Assembly (NCBI RefSeq): GCF_040183065.1
Contig: NC_091131.1
Location: 97,616,330-97,680,329 of the forward strand
Source: Periplaneta americana
Taxonomy: Eukaryota > Arthropoda > Insecta > Blattodea > Blattidae
Reading direction: 5' to 3'
Length of the DNA: 64,000 nt
This document shows, piece after piece, positions 56,110 through 64,000 of the stretch. Each line of letters starts with the position of its first letter. Within the stretch, counting starts at the first letter, position 1. The translations under genes were made by a program, and so were the position numbers. The notes beneath the pieces are model-generated. The model had not been told where the DNA came from and did no database searches. It saw only the letters and a list, made by a program, of their open reading frames with translations.

Positions 56110-56861
56110 GAAAAAATATCAATCAGGTTGACCGGCCTCGGGTTTGAACCCGGGATCTCCAGAATACGAGTCTCAGATGCCCACACTACACTATAGTAGA
56201 GCGTCTCGTTTAGGCACAGTGAAAATGTAAACAAAGTGCAGGTAACGTGTGGGGGGAGGACGAGCCGTACGATAAACACGAGGGATGCACAAGGTTTAGT
56301 TACAACATTTATGGCGAAGCATTAGGTCTAATTGAAATTATATTTTCCAAAAACTCAAAAAACAAAAGAACACAAATTGCATAACGTTATCATATACACA
56401 TTTTAACAAACAAGCAATTGTAACGTTGAAATAATTCAAAACAACAAATCAAATTTTGTTGTTATATGATGTTGCTTTCTAGCAGCATTTTTTTCCGGTC
56501 ACGAATTTCTTTCTCTGTATGATTAAATTAATATCAATGTCTTTTGTGGCCGAATTAACTAAACTACAGTATGTTGGTCTGATGTGACAACACTATTTCC
56601 TAAAAATAATTATCTCATCTCAAAGTTCAATTTATTCAGGAGCTTTTTTGTTAAAATGTGTAGGTATGTGATAACGTTATGCAATTTGTGTTATTTTGTT
56701 TTGTGTGTTTTTGGAAAATATAATTTCAATTAATGCTCCGCCATTAATGTTGTAACTAAACCTTGTGCATCCCTCGTGTTTATCGTACGGCTCGTCCTCC
56801 CCCACACGTTACCTGCACTTTGTTTACGTTTTCACTATGCCTAAACGAGACGCTCTACTGT
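56110..56861. repeat. tRNA-headed palindromic repeat
   Basis: Arms 56193-56415 and 56640-56861 are reverse complements at roughly nine positions in ten (sharing CGTCTCGTTTAGGCA and GACGAGCCGTACGATAAACA), around a ~225-bp loop. Just outside the left arm, on the - strand, lies a tRNA-like head with GATCCCGGGTTCAAACCC as its B-box region. As at 1518-2153, two SINE-type units seem to have joined head to head. Confidence 0.75.
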
Positions 56862-57116
56862 ACCATATAGGAGAGTTGGTTTTGAAAAATCGTTATGTAA
56901 AGGCAATATTTTGGGGCAATTGACATTTGTTTACTGAAGTAACGTTTCATGATACCATCCATCTTATTATTTTTTGTAATTCTTCATACATAGGCCTATT
57001 ATCTTTTCTGTCAATTGAGATTAAGTTTTCGAAATAAACAAACTGAGATATTTGTTCTGTGATTTTGTTGTCAATTACAGTTTTAACCCCTTGAATATAT
57101 TGAATTTTTCAACTTA

Positions 57117-57708
57117 CAAGCAAACATTCTCATGGGACAGATAAAAGAGTTCTTTCTTTTCTTCCAACATGTTAATAATGTCAAAACAAGTACTTATACA
57201 AATTTTGGCTACTCAAGAGCAATTACGAGGGCCGTAAAAATAAGTTTCCCTGGGGCCGTTTATAGAAAGAAAACAATTTCATGAAAAGTTTTATTAGAAC
57301 AGATACAGCAATTACTGAGCTATTTTTTCAATATATTCCCCACCGGAATTGAGACATTTGTCATACCGTGGGATCAATTTTTGTATCCCTGTGCCGTAGA
57401 AGTCTGCCGTCTGGAACCGGAACCAGTGTGTGACAGTCGTCTGCACCTCTCTGTCGATCCCATGGTATGACAAATATCTCAATTCCAGTGAAAAATATGT
57501 TGAAATATAGTTCAACAGTTGTATCTTTTCCAATAAATTTTTCCAATGAAATTGTGTTTTCTTTCTGTTAACGACCCGAAATAAACTTTTTACGGCCCTC
57601 GTAATTGTGCTCGAGTGGCCAAAATTTGTACAAGCACTTGTTTTAAGATCATTAACATGTTGAAGAAAAAACAAGAACTTTATCTTCCCCCCTGAAAATG
57701 TTTGTTTG
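57117..57708 (-). mobile_element. Long-TIR mariner derivative, copy 2
   Basis: CAAGCAAACATTCTCATG and its right-hand counterpart are inverted, with over 100 bp of arm each (AATGTCAAAACAAGTACTTA). On the - strand the interior encodes ADFYGTGIQKLIPRYDKCLN followed by SGGEYIEK, the very C-terminus of a mariner transposase (about 57330-57440). The catalytic domain is gone. It is the same family as 34193-34776. Confidence 0.82.
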
Positions 57709-57828
57709 TTAGAGCTTTTTAAGCATAAAATGCACGTTTTATGAGTGACAAAGTGGTTATCTTCAACCATCGCGAATTTAATATATGCCTCTCGCATAGA
57801 TTACCTATTCAAGTGAAAAACTTTACAA

Positions 57829-57864
57829 AATTGTTTATTTATTTATTTATTTATTTATTTATTA
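57829..57864. repeat. (TTTA)n microsatellite
   Basis: About eight TTTA units lie just beyond the 3' side of the LINE fragment at 57905 and may derive from its tail. Confidence 0.85.
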
Positions 57865-57904
57865 TTGCTAGTAAGTTTGAAATTAATACAAATTAATGAA
57901 TAAA

Positions 57905-58432
57905 ATGAAAGATAAACTAGCCCACTCCTGAATGAGCAAGACTAGTGCTCAGGAGGGGATCCCAATACAGATAAAAATAAAATTAAAATTTAGAGTGAAT
58001 ACAGATTAAAAAGTGTTTAATATGTTTAAACCCAAACTATAAATCCAACACAATTTTTTATATTTTTTTATTAATTTGGAGAGTACTCGTGGTTCAAATA
58101 TTATTGGAATAAAATTTGTTTAATAATCTGGGACCTTGACTCATGCTATGATAAAAAGCTGCATTGGTTTTACATTTTGGTTCAGACAAACGCAGAGAAT
58201 TCATATTTTTAGTTCTATATTTATGTATATACCTTTCAAAGTTATTAAAATTTCTATGAAAATATTTTAATAAAATAAAATAATACATTTGTTTAATGTT
58301 GAAAACTTTGAAATGTTTAAACAACAGTTCAGTTGGGTAATCTTTCTGCTTTTTAAAAAACATTTTTAATACTTTTTTCTGTAGTAAAATTAACGGATAA
58401 AGGTTGGATTTATAAGTTCCACCCCAACCTAC
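57905..58432 (-). pseudogene. CR1/Jockey-like LINE 3' end, copy 2
   Basis: The - strand encodes KKQKDYPTELLFKHFKVFNI, then a stretch with HKYRTKNMNSLRL and GPRLLNKFYSNNI, then decays. It aligns with 44645-45215 along almost its whole length; similarity ends near CCCCAACCTA at 58425, where this copy's 5' truncation lies. Confidence 0.72.
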
Positions 58433-59039
58433 ACTTACACTTTAAAAATAAAAGCAAACATAGAAATATAATAAAACTACACGGTATATTGAAACGATAA
58501 TATATTAAGGTTATTCAGAACACTTTCTGTTTTTGCTAAAAATAAGAACAGAAATAATCACCATCGCTTAATTAAACGTCCGGGGCTTCTTCTGGACATT
58601 CCACTTCATTGCCCGCTCTGTCGGAGGCTTCACAGCTGGAACTGGCTGATGTTTCAACATTTTTCTCGACATAACGGTGAGAAATAGTGTGGTTAGATGA
58701 AAATTACTTTCACTAATGGCGATCACATTCTAAATTCCCCTCAAATTTATTAACGACATACGCAGAAGCATGTCACAATCACGATGGATCGAGTCTTCTA
58801 TCTCCTTTGCCACCCTGACCATGCAGACTAGCTCAGATCCTTTAGGATTAACAATAAAATACTGCCTATATCACTTCGTTCAGTTGGCTGAAGGACTACC
58901 CATTGAAGTCTTACCCTTTTGTGTATAAGATCGATGAAGTTTTAAGAAGCATACAAATAACATAAATAAGTCACATCAAAATTTAAAAAGCATATATGAA
59001 TAACATAATACAAATAAGTATTTGTAATGGCATATCCGA
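58433..59039. other. Non-coding stretch with a short acidic frame
   Basis: At about 58590-58670 on the - strand a frame reads KNVETSASSSCEASDRAGNE and ends PEEAPDV and stop. It could be the end of an unknown exon; no motif is recognised. Confidence 0.25.
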
Positions 59040-59250
59040 GGATTATAAATAAATCACAGAAGAAGTTAGACGAGGGTGCTCGCTATCACCCGTATTATTT
59101 AATTTATATTTAGACAAAATGATTAGTTGGTGGTAAAATGAACAGAGAGCAGATAAATATTTTAAAGGGCTAACAGTTTACTCGCTCTGGTTCACTGATA
59201 TAGGCCTACACGTTATTTTAATCATATTCAGAAGATAGTTTACAAACGGC
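59040..59250 (+). pseudogene. LINE reverse transcriptase scrap
   Basis: The + frame gives ITEEVRRGCSLSPVLFNLYL and DKMISWW, the conserved block before the catalytic YADD in non-LTR reverse transcriptases. Sequence decays by 59220 and no YADD remains. Confidence 0.65.
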
Positions 59251-59507
59251 TGTATGAAAATTATACATTGCAAAGGAGTAAAATTTAGAAAATAATAAAT
59301 AAATAATATTGAACTGCCCCCCATTGAGCGTAGCCCTTACGGACTCAGTATTCTTAAAAAAAAAATAATATACATATATAAACATAGATATTAAATTTAA
59401 AAAAATGGAAACAAAGAAAAGGGCGTGAAAAATTACAATTGCTATTAATGTGGCACCATGTGATTAATTAGAATTTAGCAGGATTTTTTAACACAATTAT
59501 CACAATG

Positions 59508-60090
59508 TCATCCCTCAGATATGTTGGCAGAGCAAACTACCGTCGAAATTCTTCGAAAAAAAACTGGTATAGTCCCTCGAGCACCTATGAGCAAGCCGAA
59601 TACCTCAACGTGAATTAAGGCATATTTCAGCTTGAAATAGTTGACTGTAGGCTCATAGATCGACTTCTTCTCAAGGTGGACCTCGGCTGACTGATGACAT
59701 TCTACTTCAAAACGTATCGTGGGGTCCACAATGATGCCCTGTTTAGTGTCAGCATTGTACGCTAAAATATCAACTCGTCTCGTTGACCCATATTCAGTTA
59801 GATAGGAGATTTCTTCTTCTATTATCCAGCCCTTATTTCTTAAAGCGGCAGCAATTTTGGATCTTATAAGATGATGTCTAAAGTTCCTCAAGAGCAATCC
59901 CTGTTCACAGAATCCCAAGACGTGTGCTAAAGTTTCAATCTCCGGGCAGCCATGTCTGCACCGGGTACCGTCGAGAGATCTGCCAGGAACGGAACGAACA
60001 GCTGCTAGATTTGCTGTCATTTTCAGGCTAGATATCCATTCACTAGTCGAAAGGAAACCTCTAGGACTTTTGGTTACAGAATACTGCAGA
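59508..60090 (-). pseudogene. R2-like LINE C-terminus (zinc knuckle and endonuclease)
   Basis: This - strand frame is open for about 190 codons. It starts within GFLSTSEWISSLKMTANLAA, carries a C-x3-C-x7-H-x4-C knuckle (CRHGC, LAHVLGFC), then GSTRRVDILAYNADTKQGII followed by VDPTIRFE. A knuckle followed by R-x-D-I ... V-D-P-T matches the C-terminal region and restriction-like endonuclease of R2-clade elements. It ends at a natural stop at 59508. There is no reverse transcriptase upstream, so it is a 5'-truncated copy, though this segment itself is unbroken. Confidence 0.8.
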
Positions 60091-60317
60091 ACAAAAATAT
60101 ATATTGCTAATTAATTCCTAGAATAAGTTAATTTTATTTATTTGAAATGTCACAACTCATAACAAATTTCAAGTGATGTGGAAATTAAAATACACAAGTT
60201 CCTACAACTTATTGGTACAATTAAACACACCATAAACATATCAAGTAAAACTCTATGAAAGTCTGGTCGTACCACTATTTTTATGTGGAGAGGAAAACTG
60301 GGTGTTAACAACTCAAG
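60091..60317. other. Non-coding stretch
   Basis: Nothing recognised. Confidence 0.35.
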
Positions 60318-60425
60318 AAAGTCCACCGCTGTGAAGTAGTGGTTAGCATGTTTGACCGTGAAACGAGCGGGCTCGAGTTCAAATCCTGCCTGGGACAAGT
60401 TACCTGGTTTAGGTAGAAAGACGAT
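60318..60425 (+). repeat. tRNA-headed SINE, head portion
   Basis: A-box AGTAGTGGTTAGCATG and B-box GAGTTCAAATCC are spaced as in a tRNA, followed by GGGACAAGTTACCTGGTT, the junction that leads into the SINE body represented at 17235. The body is truncated here, and a MITE follows at 60464. Confidence 0.7.
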
Positions 60426-60463
60426 GAATTGATGCAGCAGAAATGAAGCGACTGAGACTCGAA

Positions 60464-60641
60464 GGGCCGTATTCATAGACATTTTTAGCGCGGGCTTCCG
60501 GTGGATGATCAGCGAAACTAACGTTTTTCATATTCATAAACCAATGTTAGCGATATGAATAATTCGTCCCTCCTCTGGCAAAGTCGGGGCTAGTTTAGCA
60601 CGCTCGTAGCGGGGCTAGCGAATTGTCTATGAATAGCACCC
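60464..60641. mobile_element. Small palindromic MITE, 178 bp
   Basis: GGGCCGTATTCATAGACA and, reversed from the right, GGGTGCTATTCATAGACA form inverted ends, with GCTAG/CTAGC-rich interiors. These ends resemble insect PIF/Harbinger-type MITEs, but I see no clear target duplication. Confidence 0.6.
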
Positions 60642-60805
60642 TTAGAAGGTTATACGTTAAATTAAATTAAATTGGTTTGTTTCTAAAACTGCAATGGTAT
60701 CTAGCATCTGAATGAAATGAAGGTGATAATGTCAGCGAAATGATCCCAGGGTCCAGCGCCGAAAGTTTATAATTAATGGGTTGAGGGAAAACAGTACATA
60801 TACAG

Positions 60806-61135
60806 TATATTCTGAAATCATGAAATTCATACCTTATACCATAATTGTCAGAAAAAGTTTCTTTAAGCTAAGAAAATGTTCTTCCTACGTTATATGACTT
60901 TACAGGGATACAATTATAACAAAAATCAATATAAAAATTAACAATATTTATATTTTACACAATATATACAAATAATTAATTTTTCAAAACCTATCTCGTT
61001 GCAATGAACGAAAATATACATTCTGAAGTTATGAAATGCAAATCTTTTACGAACGTCACATAAAATTTGTTTAAACTGAGAGAATATGTTCTTTCTACGT
61101 CACATGACATTACAGGGGCATATAATTATATAATA
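60806..61135. repeat. Two-copy direct repeat, period ~205 bp
   Basis: The blocks TTCTGAA-TATGAAAT, AATATGTTCTTTCTACGT and CATGACATTACAGGGGCAT (second copy) correspond to diverged counterparts about 205 bp earlier. Confidence 0.55.
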
Positions 61136-62706
61136 CATTACATCACAGTGCAGATTATCATTTCACATAAATCACAGTGTTTCCATTTCTTATGCTGAAA
61201 TAGTCTTCCCAAATTCGAATATAACCAACTGTAACGTAGATATTGCTGAAGGTGTTCTTTTGAAAAAAAGAAAATAAAAAAGAAAATTGAAGAAATATTG
61301 CATATTTTACAAATTAAGTTAAATTAATTTAGGTTATAGCGACATTGGAATGGGACAAACTTTTGTTCAAAATCGAGCTCACTCAGAAAATTATTTAAAA
61401 AATACAGATCAAAATTAAACACAATATAACAAAGATTGATAAATTAAAAAAATAATATTAACACAAAATTCTGAATGAAAATTCAACTTTTTCTTTTTCT
61501 TGTTTCTGCGCACACACTGTATTGTAATACTCGTATAAGAACATTCTTCAAAATTCGAAATTGATTACCAATCTCATATTCAAATACACATTACAAATTG
61601 TTGTATAAATACAATTGTAACTGGGTCACACCCGAAAAAGCAAAGTGCAAAAGAATTTATTATTAAAAATATGGATTACAGGTGTAATTCGCGCCAGTAT
61701 TAGTGTCACAAATTATGACGTGAGCACTGGAAGGTTAACAAAAGTCTCTTATAAAAATGTGACGAAGTATAAAACAATAAAACAGGTTCTGAAAAATCAA
61801 ATTATTTATTCATAACAACATTACAACTTTCTTCTTCCTACAAGTATTTTTACTCTCACATCAGCTTTCACCTAGTTTTATATTTAATTCAACAGCTGAT
61901 TTGTCATTGTCTGTAGGACAGAAGGCACGATCAACAAACAAGGGCGTAGCAAATAAAAGCTTGGCGCTCAATGAATTTAGCGTTGTCTCCTACTGTTTGG
62001 TGGAGACGATGCAGCGAGTTAATATTTACACAGCTCTTTACAGGCTTCAAAGATTCTATTGTCACTGTTTATGCAATAACAGTGTACACGTCTAACTCTC
62101 CTATTGCATCCAGCGCCTTAATTATATGTTTCGATCTCAGTCTCTGATTAATGAGTACTATTGTTTTCGCAGTTCCTGCTTGAAAAACTATGCAATTCCT
62201 TTATTAACTAGTATTTATTTATAACCGGTTATTTTCCTCAATAACCGAACTATCGGTATTTTTTTTTTAAATATCCACCGAATCAAATATATTTGACTAG
62301 TTGCAGGAAATGGGATCTAAAGTAGCATTTTAAATTTTTTTGTGTTTTTTAGGTTTCATAAAGAGGATGAAATACTGAGCATTTAAAAAAATTCATGGTT
62401 CTAGGTGCTATAGTTTACTTATTGAATGTTGATATTACATTATATACTTTTCGAGAAAAATGCAATTAAAGTTTTCACTTGTTTTCTTAGCAACTATATG
62501 AAAGATTTAGGTATTTAAGAAGCACTGTGTAGTCATTATGAGTTATACATGAAATAAGAAGGTAAAAATAACATTAACATTGCTTATTTATGTATTAGTA
62601 AGTTGCAAGCTGTGTTAGATTGATAATCTAAAAGTAAAAATGAATTGAACGTAAAGTGAACATAAACAGATTAATATGATATACAACACACACATTAAAC
62701 ATAAAG
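61136..62706. other. Non-coding stretch
   Basis: AT-rich; a less AT-rich patch at 61880-62120 is open for 64 codons on the + strand but has no motif. Confidence 0.35.
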
Positions 62707-62919
62707 TTATAGCATGGAATTGATATGAAATACATACAGAAAACATAAGGAACTTAAAACAATAATTGAAACAATGTCTTCTAGCTGGCCATCAGATTTT
62801 TCATTCTCCACGTCTCTTTCTGTTTCACTTTCACTTTCACTGTCGCGTGGTGTAAAATAATCAGTACAAAAAGTTTGAAATTCGTCACTTAAACCTTCTA
62901 TATTAATTTCCTTCTCCAT
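62707..62919 (-). CDS. Hypothetical small acidic protein or first exon
   Basis: From the ATG the - strand frame reads MEKEINIEGLSDEFQTFCTD, then PRDSESESETERDVENEKSD and on to LEDIVSII. The first ~58 residues look protein-like (highly acidic, serine/glutamate-rich); the last dozen are hydrophobic and may be read-through into an intron, since GT follows LED near 62775. I do not recognise the protein. It could be the N-terminus of a transposase-derived or host gene running toward lower coordinates. Confidence 0.3.
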   Translation of the reverse strand: MEKEINIEGLSDEFQTFCTDYFTPRDSESESETERDVENEKSDGQLEDIVSIIVLSSLCFLYVFHINSML

Positions 62920-62989
62920 GACATTAAATCAAGGATAATTCTAACAGCTGATTATAGTACAAAATGATAGGGAACTAAAATCGGCAATG

Positions 62990-63260
62990 TTATATTCCCA
63001 TAAACGACTTTGGGTCCCTTTTCTGCTGTTGGCATTCAGTCAACAGAACTCTTTGTGCGCGATTTTGTGGTAAATAATAAAACTACGTCCTAGTTCATTA
63101 TGCAAAGAAAGCCTACAGGTAGCGTAAGATGTCAAAACATAGAATTGCAGTTTTTACACCGCAAACTCGTTATTTTGTTCTCCAGTAAAATTTCCTTTTA
63201 CGACTTTAGGTTCCTTTTTCTCGCAACGGGTCACATTTTAAGTTTATCTTAAATTTAATA
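62990..63260. repeat. Short paired motif upstream of the acidic frame
   Basis: ACGACTTTGGGTCCCTTTTCT (as ACGACTTTGGGT plus CCCTTTTCT) near 63004 and ACGACTTTAGGTTCCTTTTTC-like sequence near 63200 are direct near-copies about 196 bp apart. The meaning is unknown. Confidence 0.35.
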
Positions 63261-63919
63261 TCAGTCGAACATATTTTCTTTTTATTATTTTGTACTCTAT
63301 GTAATCAACCCTGTATACAGAAGTCTCGAAGGCCATTCCTAGATGGGGTATGGATTACTGCTTTACTTGCTTCATCTGTCCATAGATGTTAGACCTAATA
63401 TGAAATTCGACTTCGAATCGGTGTCAATAATATATGCCTATTTTAATCGCTGACTTTCTCTGATTGGCTTATAATATATCTGCGGGTATTGGAGCATTTC
63501 AAATGATGAAAAACTTTTTTTAATTACACAGGTTACCGATATTTTATATCATTGTACCATTAGGTGTCTAGCTTCCTATTAGCGATTAATTTCTCAGGTG
63601 GATCTCAGGGATGGATAATGTCGTCCATATGGCAAGAAACTTTGACTTCTGTATGTATTGGTTATGTAGAGAACGCAGCTAGGTTGGCTATGTAGAGAAT
63701 TCAGCATAACAACAACGGGAGCGTTGACATTGACGTCACAGCTGTAGTCTAAACATTTCAATTTCTGCCACTTCTGTTTCGCCACGGATCCAGGAACGGA
63801 TGCTCTTATTCGGTGCAGGGAAATAGTTAATAGATATTTTACGTACAAAAAATCAAACACATTTATGTGATTAATTTTATTCGTTTTAAGTGCTCTACTC
63901 ATCCCTGAAGTATGTCCAC

Positions 63920-64000
63920 TAGAGTTAACAACGATCGAGAAAGCAAGACTACCAGCGCCCGCAAAGCCGAAAACCCGCACGACAATATTGCCTACGTCAC
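63920..64000. mobile_element. hAT-like element, copy 2 (runs off the window)
   Basis: It begins TAGAGTTAACAACGATCGAG and aligns with the first 80 bp of the element at 36410, including CGCCCGCAAAGCCGAAAACC and CGCACGACA. The rest lies beyond the window. Confidence 0.65.

Overview
This is a eukaryotic, AT-rich, repeat-dominated window. It has no operons, no prokaryotic genes and no CRISPR. The content suggests an insect, and from the look of several SINE, LINE and mariner families probably a blattodean (cockroach or termite); that lineage guess is recollection and inference, not a search result. Only two coding units look close to intact: a spliced six-exon THAP-domain gene on the + strand (18879-21695), carrying an in-frame TAG in exon 3, and a 334-residue Tc1/mariner-type transposase on the - strand (48150-49154) with an uninterrupted frame. 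Almost every other stretch that resembles a protein is a transposon relic.

Layout. 1-14100: two inverted copies of a tRNA-headed SINE (1518-2153), further tRNA-like SINEs, a hAT-type element with an 8-bp target duplication (4589-5522), a long TAG-rich minisatellite (8568-9120), a broken DUF7869-type gene (10760-11521), a small hAT MITE and a large inverted repeat (13318-13925). 14102-17116: a 5'-truncated LINE on the - strand, bounded by a 14-bp target duplication and split by a Tc1 element whose removal restores the LINE frame. 17235-23235: the THAP gene with its putative TATA box and poly(A) signal, one MITE in intron 4 and another in the 3' region. 23440-26617: LINE relics, simple repeats and a mariner-derived TIR element. 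28973-41000: internally deleted mariner elements, hAT MITEs, a SINE with a clean 11-bp target duplication, and a MULE with a 9-bp target duplication.

41232-51690 holds the best nested structures. A TIR element at 42007-43050 sits inside an older element. A second copy of it (46572-51422) sits inside a ~150-bp satellite array and is itself split by the 3.8-kb transposon that carries the intact transposase. Because the first copy is unsplit, both empty sites can be read from the window. 51750-64000 holds more MITEs, two opposed mariner relics, long hairpin elements, a palindromic SINE, CR1/Jockey-like and R2-like LINE fragments, and the edge of a second copy of the hAT-like element at 36410.

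These elements do not form a pathway; their shared story is layered transposition. Host biology visible here is limited to the THAP gene, probably a nuclear DNA-binding protein, plus a few short open frames I cannot identify.
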